Origin: Clavelina lepadiformis
Taxonomy: Eukaryota; Chordata; Ascidiacea; Aplousobranchia; Clavelinidae
Reading direction: 5' to 3'
DNA length: 64,000 bases
NCBI RefSeq assembly: GCF_947623445.1
Contig: NC_135242.1
Span: forward strand, 24,614,001 to 24,678,000
Below, in pieces: positions 1 to 12,658 of this stretch; position 1 is the first letter of the stretch, and each line of letters starts with the position of its first letter. Position numbers and translations under genes: made by a program. Below the pieces are notes generated by a model. It saw nothing but the letters and a program-made list of their open reading frames with translations, made no database searches and was not told the DNA's origin.

Positions 1-262
1 AGCAGCTTATGCGCAAATTACTAAAACAATTTTTTTGGTCCTTTAATGGCTAACTATGTCGATCCAGGTCTAGTTGTGTGGCGTCGGGTGTTGGACCGAA
101 ATATATCGGTCCCTGTATTAAGCGTGTCCTTCAATATTTGCATAGTTGTGTTCATAAAACTCACTCGTATGTATGCTGGTCTGCTGTTTATTACAAAACA
201 TCGTTTATATCGTCTGCACGGCTTTGCATTTATCGGTTCATAAACAAATGTCTTGTCAAAAC

Positions 263-604
263 TAGGGCTGGAACAATTTGACCGGCTAATATTAGCCGCT
301 AGCGACTAAGAGCTCTTGGAGACTAAAGATTTTGTCCGCCATTAACCGAAAGCGTACAAGTAGGAAAGAATTGGGGACAAAATTGTTGATAAATCATTAA
401 TTCAAGGAAATATGTTACTCTGTTAATGATTTTAATGCTGGAATACCAACTTTGTGGGCTAGCATAACATAAGTTGCTAATAAAAGCCTTTTAATTACAT
501 TTATCAATAATATAGCAGTTTTACATACGATTGACAATGTGACATGACAATTAGCGACTATGGTGGCTAATGGTAAAAGAAAATCAGCTAAATTCCCAGC
601 CCTA
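263..604. mobile_element. hAT-like MITE in copy A
   Basis: A 342-bp element starts TAGGGCTGGAA and ends TTCCCAGCCCTA, an imperfect terminal inverted repeat. The flanks are gtcaaaac (255-262) and gtaaaaac (605-612), an 8-bp target duplication with one mismatch. That length fits the hAT superfamily. It has no coding capacity. The same insertion sits in copy B at 17,465-17,803, so it predates the A/B duplication. Confidence 0.7.
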
Positions 605-1039
605 GTAAAAACATGGCGAATATATTCACGTGGAACGTATAATTGAATGACGGTGTGGTGCCAAATTTGTACGGGGCATCGTGACGTAAAAATGTCGCAT
701 GACTCAGAGTTTGTCTTCCTACAAACTTTTCAAGGTTTGTTTCGTTATTTGTAAGTTAAATTTGTATCTTTAAGTTTTACCTGAATACGACCGCAAACTG
801 TAAGATTTTTAAATGAAAAACTTACACTGAGTCATGCGACATTTGCACGTCACAATGCCCCGAACAAATTTGGCAAGACAACCGTATATCATATTATGAC
901 GTACAATATAACGGAATGACAGTATTAATATATTATGACGTAACACAGGTAGCAACGTATAGTTACAGTTTGCTGCGTTGCCGATCTAAATACAGTTCAA
1001 TGTTTACTTGGTTGGTTAAAATCAACTCGTGGATTTCAT

Positions 1040-3622
1040 TCAGTCGCAACGAAGTTTCATTTTAGTTTCTTTAAGAGGTTCATTTTTCTTCCAATGCTGC
1101 CAAATAATTCCATGCCAAGGTCCACTTGATTGACGCACCCAGACTCCATTGAGGTATGAAGAGCTGCAGGCACCAAACCACCATCCCTGAGATCCTCCCC
1201 ATTGAGTTGCGCAGTTTAAACTAATATATTAAAACATGAAAGATTCAAATTACTTTGTTGCATCTATTTATATTCTATCTTATACGTTACTGGCAGGATA
1301 TAACTGAAAATCCTACTGAGGTTGTGGCACTTAATGTTTATTAAGTTGAACATATTTGTTCCTGAACATAAGATGACGTACGGCCAGGAATCGTTATCTC
1401 TATCTTCTGTCGAAAATGGTTCACCATTGCTAAAACTTAAATTGTCCCCTGCATTTCCGCTGTATCCGGAAACACGAAGCCGATATAAATTTTCAGTAGA
1501 TTCGATCGAAAACGAGCTGCAAAAACAACAACTTGCTTTAAAAATTCAAATCCAGACAACTAAGTTGTAATTTACTCATCAAAGTTTTACGTTGATTAAT
1601 AAATGTAAGATTTTTAACATCTTCGTTATTTATGTCACAACAATCATCATGTGACCTATAATCGGCGTGACGTTGGTTTCTATCGAAATCCCACAGCTCT
1701 ATCTTGAGTCTGCATCCTCCTCCACGCGTCATCTCGTGGATGTTGTCGAGTCCTGTAAGTAATGAAGCACAAATAATAGAAGAAAAAACATCAAAATAAA
1801 ATGCGTTTAGCTGAACAAACTTCCTCTTACCAAGCCAAAATTCCCCATCAATCTGGCCAAAACCGTTCGCGTAGTCGTCCCATCGTCGGTCGAAATTAAC
1901 ACTTCCGTCAATTCTTCTTTGAAAAATCTGTTAGTAATTTGATTTTACATTTTAGCACAAGTGTAATAAGTTTAATTTATATGTTTAAATAATCTTCAGT
2001 TTATTACGTCATAATACAAGAAGTACGGCAATATTTACACTTCGCTTACAATACGCAAGATATATCTTGTTAAATTGGATCTCTTATTCCAGTGGCATGT
2101 TCATATTTTTGCTAAAAATTTGAAGTTAAGAAAAGTTTAAACTCATATTATAGGTAGCTGTTTGCTGCAGGTGACTTAGGTGAAATAAATCAGGTTTACG
2201 TGGCGCTGGTTGAATTTCGCTCGTTTTCACTGCAAGCGACTTACGCAGTTCAATGCAATTGTATCGCATGCTGCATAAACGAAGCGAGTTAGACACAACA
2301 GTAATGTTGGCATGCAACACAGTAATTATTAGCGTACAGTGATTTTTATGCATCGTGGCATGTGACCCAATGTGGGCTTATGATGGGCTCTGCACAATTG
2401 CACAGGACTAACACTCCCACAGCAATCATTGTTCCATTGTTGCGGATAGTTGCATTAAACTTACAAATACACGGTTATATTAAACAGTTTTCAATCCAAT
2501 TGTTTGAGTTTGTCGGTAAGCGTTTTTCGAATCAACCGCAAGTTGGCAAACAACCTTCATTCAACGTTTTGGGAATTAAGTTTCAGAAAAGTGGAAAAAG
2601 GCAAATTTAAAAAAGCGCGAATGCGTGTGGAATCAAATTCATTGTTGCTTTTGTTTTCTTACATTCTCGCTACAATGCAAATGAATAGTACACAACGCAT
2701 TGCCGCCTTGAAATCCACACAACTTGATAACTATCGCTTCAATATTACACAGTAAGTGTTTACTTTTATGTATACGTTTATACCTTTCAATACTACTGTA
2801 AGTTCAATATAATTTGTAATCTAATCCACTTTGGAAAATCTTTCACTCACCGTCCATCCATCCTCGCAGTAAACTTCAACACCACTCATCAATGTGTGCG
2901 GACCGTTGCTTGATGACGTTGAACATGACGTAATACTAGATGGTGTTGTCGTGGTAACTGTGGTAGCAACCATGGTCGTGGTACTGGGTGGTGTAAGAAG
3001 CTCCTCGATTTCTGGAAACAATTTTTTGTTGTAAACAAGATTGAACTTTTCCAGCAAGTTTCCAGGTAATACTTGCTCGTAATTAGCAATAAACATACAA
3101 TTAAACAAGACAACAAGCATAGACCATAGCGTATGAGATCTGTATAAGTGGTTGCGCGTAGATTGTAAAGTTTCTGTAGTTTACATATTTTGGTTTGCCA
3201 GATGCTTTTATAATAACAAAGTCGCAATAATAATCGATTAACACTTGAGTTTTATTGCGGAGTTCTTTATGCTAGCATGAAAATTGACGATGATTAAAAT
3301 AATTGATCTATGATCAGAATTCAGAAATCAACTTACTTGTCAGTCTGGTGACTATGTCGGTTCCTAGGGACCCCAGAGCGCACGATTCTCCTTGCATCCC
3401 CTTCTGTCCAACTCCTCCGGGTTCTCCTTTGGCTCCCGGATCTCCTTGAGCTCCCGGACTCCCGGATTTACCGGATCTGCCGACATCACCTTTGTCTCCT
3501 TTGTGCATGCTTGAGTTGACGACGTCATCATCACAGACAGTGGTAAGGACTTGACGACATTGTTGCGAGTAGGTCATGATGACGTAACAAGCCAATGATA
3601 ACAGAAAAGTCACTCCTCTCAT
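1040..3622 (-). CDS. Ficolin-like collagen/fibrinogen-domain lectin, copy A
   Basis: This is a secreted pattern-recognition lectin of the ficolin/FReD family. Six exons join in frame: 3622-3337, 3011-2851, 1927-1831, 1752-1656, 1516-1382 and 1220-1040. They total 957 bp, or 318 residues. Residues 1-20 look like a signal peptide. Residues 42-80 are 13 Gly-X-Y triplets beginning GDKGDVG, followed by a Thr-rich linker at about 102-123 and a fibrinogen-like domain at about 125-318. Family marks in the sequence are GWTIFQRR, GEFWLGLDNIH, the calcium-site-like DRDND at 252-256, and QGWWFGAC. The first fibrinogen subdomain is short, with only 19 residues from Cys125 to Cys144. The start ATG lies just downstream of a TATA box and opens the signal peptide. 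All donors are GT and all acceptors AG. Carbohydrate or acetyl-group recognition is inferred from the family. Confidence 0.9.
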
Positions 3623-3684
3623 GGTTGACTATGAAGATCTTCCGTTGAAGTTGATGAAATGAAATCCCACCAAATCGCTGCTCA

Positions 3685-3691
3685 TTATATA
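3685..3691 (-). promoter_or_regulatory. TATA box of the copy A lectin gene
   Basis: TATATAA reads on the minus strand 63 nt upstream of the ATG. Copy B has TATATA at the same distance (64 nt). That spacing predicts a 5' leader of only about 30-40 nt. Confidence 0.65.
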
Positions 3692-3710
3692 ACCGACTTC
3701 GCTTCTACGT

Positions 3711-3718
3711 TGACGTCA
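3711..3718. promoter_or_regulatory. CRE-like palindrome upstream of copy A
   Basis: A perfect TGACGTCA lies about 20 nt upstream of the TATA box, a position where an ATF/CREB-family site could act. Copy B has only a TGACGTAA-type version, so the two genes may differ in control. This is motif evidence only. Confidence 0.35.
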
Positions 3719-3719
3719 T

Positions 3720-6140
3720 ATAGGCTTGGAAACTTGGTATCAAATCTTCAAAACTTTTTCTACGAAATATCGAAATTCTTTTCTTGACGAAAACATGTTT
3801 TGCACAAACACAATCAAAGCTCAAGCATTTAAAAAGAAGCGTAAGCATTAAGAAAGCATGTACGTCAAAAACGTGAGAAAGTGACGATAAACATCTAATT
3901 TTTGTGCCGGAGAACTTTTTAATAAGACAATTGACGTCACAAGATGCTTGTTTTTGACTGAAATATTTTCACGGCAAGCGATGACGACAAAAGATTAAAT
4001 TTTTTACTTTACCACATGCACCGCATTTGCGTCAGTAACAGAACACATGACGCTGAATATGAGGTATGCAATAGTTCAACCCAAACCAACCTTTCCCAGA
4101 ACATTTTCTAAAGTGACAATTAGCATGATTTATTATTATCGGCATTTTATTATTATTTCCTCAATGTTTGAAAAGTGTTTTAATTTGATCAAATAATTTT
4201 TTACTTTCATATAGGCAACATGGATATATGCAGTATCCTACTTCGAACTCAATTTGTTAATGCACTAGTTTGTCATGGATTCCATCATGAATTTTTGTAG
4301 TCCAACTGTGGTAATGTGCATGCATGACCTGATATGTATTGATGGTCATCGACCCATATTCATCTCTTTATTGGTCAGCACAAGTTATACCAAATGTCGA
4401 CAAGATTAAGCGGTTTCACTGAACTTGCATTTCTTTTCTGTTGTCATTGTATTATTTCATTGTACTCTGGGGCCTGGGTTATAAAAACACTCCCAAATTC
4501 AGTGCAAAATCACAGTCAACAATGAACGTTTTTAAGCATGGAGGTAGCCTACATGAGTCGTCTCACCAAAGATAAGCTTTTAGCACATGTTGTTATATAT
4601 TGTAAATGTGTTATAAGTAACTTAATATCATAGCCATTAATGGAACCGACTGCCAGGTAAGCAAGTTTAACAGCTAGAAACAGTTATAAATCGCTTCTCG
4701 GTTTGAACCTTTCAGGTAATAGCAACTTTATCGAACACGCACTTTCCGATCTGGAGATCACATAAAGTTTGCACAACAACCAGCTACGCATAAGAGAAGT
4801 TAATTGCTTGAGGCAACGCAATTTTTCTGCTGATAATTCTCAGATTACCTGATGATATCATCATCGTGGTATCACTTGATTTCTTGGTATTGTTTTACCT
4901 ACGATGTGTTTGTTCTCGGATTTCCATGTTATCATTAAACAATTTAGCTAATTAGCTTTATTGATATGATACCATGCGTTTTACATACTTTACTTTCGTC
5001 AGAGCAATGTTCAATTAAATATATTTGAAGATCATGTTGCCTCCCATTTTACTGGCTTCTGAAAGTGTCGCCTCTTTTCTTTCAGTAATTTCCCAGAACA
5101 GATCATCCCACTTTTTTTTGAACGAGCTTTTAATCTTTTATTTGGCGACTCAGCATTTTGCACCATTGTTTGGAAATTTGTTGCATCGTATCCATTGTGT
5201 TACTTAGCACAACAATTATCAATTACTTTATATACTTTATATACAATCGATCATTTGAATTTCACATATTTATTTCAACATTTCACCGGCGCAGGACAAA
5301 AGTATGTTCGAAACTAGTCATTTTAATTAAACCATGTTTTTATTGCAGTTGTTGTGCTTTTAACAAGCTTGTGGTAAAGTATTAGAATTTGCGACTGTAA
5401 ATGATATATATACTAAATTATTTTAGAACATTTGTAAGTTTTTTTTAATTGTTGTGATTATCCGACAGTTTTAGGATTTTTTACAGGCGACATTATTTTC
5501 GAAGCCACATTGTGGCTACCTACCTACCAAGGCCATGTTAATCGCAGGCGTTTCACCTATTACCTAAGTTCAGTTCATGTAGATTTGTGGAGACTTACTT
5601 ACTAGTATGCCAGCATTGATCACTACTACTTGCCGCAGGGTGTTATTATAAAAATCACATGACTTGTACGACCGCATGCTCAGTAATTCATGACTGAAAC
5701 CATCAAAATTTACAAAGTTATTCTTCTCTTCGAAATTTCGCGATTTTTTAAAAGCAAACGTTTGTTTGTTTGCCAGTCACTTATTGTGTGTTGTCGGCCT
5801 GTACTTTGAACCCTACTAGCTTTAGTTAAAGCAAAAATACCGTTTTATATTTGGCATAATTTTGAGACTGCTTAAACCTTTCTTTCGTCGTTCATAGTTC
5901 CGAAGGTCAAAAGTGTATAAGGTTTACTTATTTTGCTGCTATAATAATTAAAGGTTTTGTAAGGTTTTAGGATCGCAGCATATTTCTACTCATTTTAACA
6001 AAAATCCTTCCAAACACGATCGCAGACTAATCATCAATTTTCACTTTGTTCCTTTGAAGTAGTTTTTGTTGCAAATTGTTGTTTTAAAGTTAAGTTCTTT
6101 TGTTTTCCATGAATGGAACTGCAGCCGAATTATACGATCT
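3720..6140. other. Intergenic, no gene recognised
   Basis: AT-rich sequence. The only open frames are short, of 60-75 codons around 5,025-5,385, and none resembles a known protein. I see no transposon ends here. Confidence 0.5.
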
Positions 6141-6148
6141 TTCATATT

Positions 6149-6402
6149 GATGGTGATTTGCCTGAACCATCTCAGCATCGTGGTTAATGAGACTGGCAGC
6201 GGTGAAGAGGAAACAAATCATTGTGAGTGCAAAGATTACATCGGAGACGGTGGCAACATTATTGCTCCTTTTCTTGGCGACTCTGCCACTGACATTGTCA
6301 TTTGTGTTTATGAGACTGGCAGCGGTGAAGTAGAACCACACGATGCGATGACAATTAAGCTTTGATGGTGGTTTCCCTGAACCGATCTCAGCATCGTCTG
6401 TT
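6149..6402. repeat. Short direct duplications
   Basis: ATGAGACTGGCAGCGGTGAAG-type sequence occurs at about 6,187 and 6,310. A GATGGTG...CCTGAACC...CTCAGCATCGT segment occurs at about 6,150 and 6,365. An open frame on the plus strand, 6,066-6,365, reads through both and so contains two ETGSGE motifs. I do not recognise it as a protein, and the minus strand is open as well, so coding is doubtful. Confidence 0.4.
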
Positions 6403-7322
6403 CCCATTGCGATGGCCAGCTTTGCCTTGCCGACAAATATTACATCATTGGAGATTTAAAACACTGGACGTGAAAGATGTAGGACTTCGATAGCTACATT
6501 GAGGTGCATCAGCAATGAACAACAAGCTTTCAAAGACACTGTACCGGGTTCAGCAGTAAGTGCCAGGTGCGAAAGTTTGGCGAAATGTCGAGCCTACCTG
6601 CATCTGGCCGGTCCGGAAAGGGAAATGACGCATCCCTTCCAATCTTTGTCGAGTGTCATCCTGCCCGGAGTAATGTCCAACAGTTCATAACGTATTGTAT
6701 CTGCAGGTTCCGTTCACACGGTAGGAATGAAAACCGATCTCGTAGTCGACGTTCAAGTGTCATCGCCTATCTGCTTAAAGTTTTTCGAAGCGCCAAATTA
6801 TCAAAGTCATCTTTTGTTGTCATCTTTTTCCCAATTAACGATTTTTGCTCTTATTTAAAACCATGCTCGTATGCACGTTCGTGTGCAGGAAGTGTGATTA
6901 CAAATGTGGTAAAATAAGAAGCAGGATATAGTTTGGCATTCTTAAGGTTAACTTTATATTTTTCGACACAAGCTTGAACGTGCGATTAGAAATGTGGTAA
7001 AGTGTGAGCAAAATTAAACACTCATTGTTTTCAAACTTAAGTCCGAAACCGACCAGAAGAGCCAGGTCTGGCTTACATCATAATGTTAATCATATACAGG
7101 CCAGTAAGTCCATGAACACTTGTATTTATAGTTTTATAAATAAACAATAAACAGATTTCTACTGTACATAGCATGAGGAGTTAACATTCAATCAATCATT
7201 TTATTTTTCATCATTGGCGTGGTGGGGACGAACAAACAGTGCAAGATATTAACATGCGCTAATGCACGGGAACAAGTGACAAAGCCTAGAAGGCTTAAAA
7301 TGTGCAGGAAAATAATCATGGT

Positions 7323-9993
7323 GTCAACTTACTGATGACAACTAGCATAGCCACGAAACACAGAAATACAGCAGCTAAAAGTTCCACCTAGCCAGGTTAT
7401 CCAGATTAAAGCAGACGAGCAGGCGATATTTTCAAGCAACAGATTGCTAATCTTTTATAGGTCCAATGCTGTACATCAGTGGATGGGAAAATAAAACACA
7501 CCGTAAAAGAAACCTCATCCCAGACGAAAGCCCGGTTTCTTGTGGCCATATATATGGTAACAATATTGGGCGTTGGTGTCGACACCTAGATTGTACAGCA
7601 CAATTGCACACTGATGATGATCTTTGTATAGATGTGATGACGTTGCTACTCGCTGCATGATGAAATCTTCTTTGTCAGGCACATCGACATCTATGAATCA
7701 GAAAGAGAAGTTATGACGTTGTCGTTATAGGTGGTGGTGTTGTGGAAAATCATTTCATCTGAAACCGATGGATCGAAAGGTGTTTCAGGTTCATTTTTCA
7801 ATCAAATGACCAGATCTGTAAACTCCGATCTGGACCAAAAACCTATCCGTGATTATTACACGAAAATTATCTTATAGTCTTTTTTAATTTCAGATTTTTT
7901 ATCATATAGCATTCAATCTCAAAGTGCAAAGTAATCATGCACATGCTGGATGCTTACTGCCTTGTGGTTAAACTTTGACAACTTCAATTTAGTAATAGAT
8001 GGAGAGGCAGCTTGTGCAGATAAACAGCTACTTTCAAATCGTTGAAGAAATCACATAGAATAATATGGTAAGCTTATAGGCGATATATAAATACACTAAC
8101 TTGTACGTAATTGATCCTTTGTTAGTCGGAGGCCAGGATGCATTCCTGAGTGTGTTCCATCTTCAGAAGATTGGAATGCTCTGTCTCCGATTTTAGGCTA
8201 CTGCAGCCATGGTATGCTGCTTCCTTCATGTTCAAGACAATAAGACAGAATTTTGTTGGTTTCACTTGACTTGCTGTCTATTTCTTGGGCGAAGGGTTGA
8301 AAACCTTTCTGAGAATTCAACTAAAGATCATTTAGTAGGAGTGTAACGAAGATTTTCCTTGGCCAGGAAACGTCCCGATTTTATGGCTATTTGATTAGCC
8401 GATTTATGCTCTCCTATCTTTTATGCTTTATCCTTTAATAAAAACAAACGTCTTTCTTGTATTAAAACCAAATGTAGACTGAATCAACTCTTGGTCTTTA
8501 TTGGAATAGGCAACCGAAATATTTGTTCCATTTGACTTCACATCGCGAAACCAAGCTTACACGAGTCGCCATGAAATAAACCACATCATGCCAATTTGAC
8601 ACTTTCAAATACACATAAAACTTATGAGATCTGTGGTGGCCTACTTGCTTGAAACCCGGTATTTAAGTATAAGGGGTCGTTATCCTATTTAAAGAGATTG
8701 GGCATGGAATTTTCAATGCAGAAAACACTAAATCAACAACCTGCTATAGGCAGTAGTGGCTTTTGGGTGAAGCGAGCGTGGTGTTCGCCTCTGGTCCCCA
8801 TTCTACAGCCTCCATGTTTGTGTATACACGTGCTCTAAAACAATAAGCGTTTGTTACGATAAAAGTAAATTAAAAGCCAGGTTCATTACCACTATAACGG
8901 CAAGTCGTGTCACCACGAAGATTAAAATGGATTTGATAAAAACATTAGAAATAGTATAACGATAAAAACTAACAGTTAAATGGAACAAGTCAACATACAC
9001 TCAGGCTCGGGCCCCGGCCACACAACTGTCCTAAAACAATCAACCGACAGCACGAATAACTATATCCAGATCGCTCTCCTCCTTCTCTGTCAGTCTCTCC
9101 AAACCAATCAGCAATCTGACTCTTAGAAAGGTAGCGACAGTTGACGCCAAGACGGGAAGTATTAAAAATGTGTGTGGTGCAAAACAAACTCTTCTTAAAT
9201 ACGCAATTTTGCCGAAGGCTGAAACACATGTAAAAAAACATAAACCTAAAAACGTAATAAAATTTGTTAAAAGAACAAACAAACAGAAACGAGCTAGCAG
9301 CATCGAAAACACAATGAATCATCCCAGTCGAACTTTTCGTCATGCCTTCGCTAATGCTCCAAATAGCGCGTTTCAATCCCCACGACTTGCAATAAGGCAC
9401 TCCTGGGTCTTACTCGACGTCCGCGTAGAGCTGTGTCAGCTTTCGCATACGCTGTGATCGCTGAGACAGCGATGCCTGTCAATTCGCTTCTACCGGGCTT
9501 GGGTCGATTGCGAAGCTCTCAATATGGTCGCATAGTCTTTTTTGCTCACCGCCTGATTGAAGAGTTTCCGTTTCTTCATCTCTCGAAACCGTCGATAAAG
9601 GTCTTGGTTCGCTCATCGCAGTGGTATTGTCACCAAATTTCACGTTTGATAATTCTTTGTATATTAACCATGCTGACAGGCGTGTTAATGTAGCATTGCA
9701 CTTTGATATCTTTTTAGGTTTATAGTTAGATGTATTCTACGATGTGTTTTTAAATGTGTATTAAGATGTATTCTGCCGGTATTGTTGCCGCCATTCTTGC
9801 ACACAATGTGTGACTGCGTGTTTAGTATAAGTAATTCATCAATATGTTACTTGTGACTCTTTTTATTGTTTTTAATATGTTTTTTGCATACGTACACGGT
9901 TTACGTCTTTACCCACAACTCCCCCCGAGACAACCCCCCAGGTTATTCTGCCCGCAATTTCTAATCTCACTACATAAGTATAATTGATTACGC
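7323..9993. repeat. Dispersed repeat R1
   Basis: The segment from about 8,086 on recurs at 10,055-12,393 (R2) at high identity. The segment 7,323-8,590 recurs, more diverged, at 41,358-42,520 (R3). R1 lacks roughly 320 bp that R2 carries at 10,450-10,780; R3 retains part of it, so R1 probably suffered a deletion near 8,475. Open frames in all directions around 9,000-9,700 are shared with R2, but their differences are mostly amino-acid changing, so I do not call a gene. Confidence 0.75.
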
Positions 9994-10002
9994 TGTGGTT
10001 TG

Positions 10003-10056
10003 TAGGCGAGTAGGCGAGTAGGCGAGTAGGCGAGTAGGCGAGTAGGCGAGTAGGCG
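10003..10056. repeat. 8-bp minisatellite at the R1/R2 junction
   Basis: About six to seven head-to-tail copies of GTAGGCGA. They sit exactly where R1 ends and R2 begins. R1 itself starts its shared part with a single 'ataggcgatatata', so the array looks like slippage on a unit already present at the repeat edge. Confidence 0.9.
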
Positions 10057-12393
10057 ATATATAACTATACTAACTTACACGTAATTGATCCTTTGTTAGT
10101 CCGAGGCTGGGATGCATTCCTCAGTGTGTTCCATCATCAGGAGATTGGATTGCTCTATTTCCGATTTCACTGAAGCCATGGTCTATTGTTTCCCTCATGT
10201 TTAAGGCAATAAGACAAAATTTGGTCGGTCTCATTTACTGTCCATTTCTTAGGCGAAGGGTTGAAAACCTTTCTGAGAATTCAACTGAAGATCATTTAGT
10301 AGGAGTGTAACGAAGATTTTCCTTGGCCAGGAAACGTCCCGATTTTATGGCTATTTGATTAGCCGATTTATGCTCTCCTATCTTTTATGCAAGCCTTTAA
10401 TAAAAACAAACGTCTTTCTTGTATTAAAAGCAAATGTAGACTGACTCAACTCTTGGTCACCAAACCATCGTACCATCCATCATCATTAATCAACAAGAAA
10501 ATGGATTCGTGGGTAGCGTGACATTCTTCGGGGAAGATTTGTAGGGAACAAAGAAAAACGTGTACGTGCATCTACAACTACAATTTCCTAAAAAAGATAA
10601 AAAGGGCCAAGACGGTAAACTATTACTACACAATAACAAACTACAACGCAAACTAGTGCCTTAAAAACTTGGACTGTGAATTGAATGAAGGTCCAAGAAC
10701 CAAATCTCAATTAATCAAAAATCAGTTTTTCTTTTGGCAATTGGTAAAAAAGGGTTTCCTTCATACTTAAACGCATTTATTGGAATAGGCAACCGAAATA
10801 TTTGTTCAATTTGAGTTTACATCGCGAAACCAAGCTTACACGAGTCGCCATGAAATAAACCACATCATGCCAATTTGACACTTTCAAATAAAAATAAAAC
10901 TTATGAGATCTGTGGTGGCCTACTTGCTTGAAACCCGGTATTTAAATATAAGGGGTCGTTATCCTATTTAAAGAGATTGGGCATGGAATTTTCAATGCAG
11001 AAAACACTAAATCAACAACCTGTTATAGGCAGTAGTGGCTTTTGGGTGAAGCGACCGAGGTGTTCGCCTCTGGTCCCCATTCTACAGCCTCCCTGTTTGT
11101 GTATACACGTGCTCTAAAACAATAAGCGTTTGTTACAATAAAAGTAAATTAAAAGCCAGGTTCGTTATCACTATAACGGCGGGTCGTGGCACCACGAAGA
11201 TTAAAAGTAATTTAATAGAAACAATAGAAATAGTATAACGATAAAAACTAACAACCAGATCGAACAAGTCAATAAACACTCAGGCTCGGGCCACGGTCAC
11301 ACGACTGTCCTAAAAAAGTGATTTCATAGAAACATTAGAAACAGTATAACGATAAAAACTAACAGTTAAATGGAACAAGTCAACATACACTCATGCTCGG
11401 GCCACGGTCACACGACTGTCCTAAAACAATCAACCGACAGCACGAATAACTATATCCAGATCGCTCTCCTCCTTCTCTGTCAGTCTCTCCAAACCAATCA
11501 GCAATCTGACTCTTAGAAATGTAGCGACAGTTGACGCCAAGACGGGAAGTATTGAAAATGTGTGTGGTGCAAAACAAACTCTTCTTAAATACACAATTTT
11601 GCCGAAGGCTGAAACACATGTAAAAAAACATAAAACTAAAAACGCAATAAAATTTGTTAAAAGAACAAACAAACAGAAACGAGCTAGCAGCATCGAAAAC
11701 ACAATAAATCATCACAGTCGAACTTTTCGTCATGCCTTCGCTAATGCTCCAAATAGGGCGTTTCAATCCCCACGACTTGCAATAAGGCACTCCTGGGTCT
11801 TACTCGACGTCCGCGTAGAGCTGTGTCTGCTTTCGCATACGCTGTGATCGCTGAGACAGCGATGCCTGTCAATTCACTTCTACCGGGCTTGGGTCGATTG
11901 CGAAGCTCTCAATATGGTCGCATTGTCTTTTTTGCTCACCGCCTGATTGAAGAGTTTCCGTTTCTTCATCTCTCGAAACCGTCGATAAAGGTCTTGGTTC
12001 GCTCATCGCAGTGGTATTGTCACCAAATTTCACGTTTGTTATATCTTTGTATATTAACCATGCTGACAGGCGTGTTAATGTAGCACTGTACTTTGGTATC
12101 TTTTTAGTTGTATAGTTAGATGTATTCCACGATGTATTTCACGATGTGTTTTTAGAGGTATATTAAGATGTATTCCACCTGTATTGTTGTGGCCATTCTT
12201 GTACACAATGTGTGACTGCGTGTTTAGTATTAGTAATTTATCGATATGCCACTTGTGACTCCTTTTATTGTTTTTAATAAGTTTTCTACATACGTACACG
12301 GTTTACGCCTTAACCCACAACTCCCCCCGAGGAATGTTATTCAGCCCGCATTTTATAAACTCACACCATAAGTGTAATTGATTACGTTATGGT
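10055..12393. repeat. Dispersed repeat R2 (tandem copy of R1)
   Basis: Near-complete direct copy of 8,086-9,993. It carries an extra stretch at about 10,450-10,780 and an internal tandem duplication at 11,212-11,432. Both copies end in a C-rich run, 'acaactccccccgag'. I could not assign either to a transposon superfamily. Confidence 0.8.
11212..11432. repeat. Internal tandem duplication, about 111-bp unit
   Basis: Two adjacent copies of a segment running from 'atagaaaca' to 'cacgactgtccta'. R1 has the segment once, around 8,935-9,040. The duplication therefore arose in R2. Confidence 0.75.
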
Positions 12394-12658
12394 TTAGTGG
12401 GCAAGAGTTTTACTGGGCAGTTTACGTTTTGGGTTGTGTAAGTAGGACTGTTCTTTTTATAGAAGGACTGTGAAGGAAATTGTTTTTATACTTCATTGAA
12501 TGCCATTAAAAGTCAGAAGAACAAAGATTGGTCACATGACTAGCTGTAAGAGAGGGAATTTTCCTGTTTGGAGGAAATTCGAGTTACATTATTTCTAGGT
12601 GTCTCTTTTGGTCCTTCACCTGGGCAGAAATAAATATTAAACATTGGCGGTAAACACT

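Larger units (their letters stand above)
1..3720. repeat. Segmental duplication, copy A
   Basis: Bases 1 to about 3,720 match 17,190-20,900 (copy B) closely over both the fibrinogen-domain gene and its 3' flank, and match 61,290-64,000 (copy C) more loosely. Shared landmarks include the stretch around 60-240, the MITE at 263-604, and the non-coding run just past the gene's stop codon. Small indels separate the copies; intron 1 of the gene, for example, is 325 nt here and 255 nt in copy B. The left boundary lies outside the window. Confidence 0.85.

Noticed and set aside
2821..3120. 99-codon minus-strand frame starting inside the lectin gene
   Set aside because: It reads through intron 1 into exon 2. 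The spliced six-exon model keeps a continuous frame, making this an artefact of ignoring splicing.
9170..9457. 95-codon frame, repeated at 11,560-11,847, and overlapping minus-strand frames
   Set aside because: Present in R1 and R2 only because the repeat was duplicated. Nearly all differences between copies change amino acids, and several overlapping frames are equally open.
10055..12393. R2 as a 3' LTR of the adjacent gypsy integrase remnant
   Set aside because: R3 occurs without any retroelement coding sequence, and no TG...CA ends or primer-binding site could be found.
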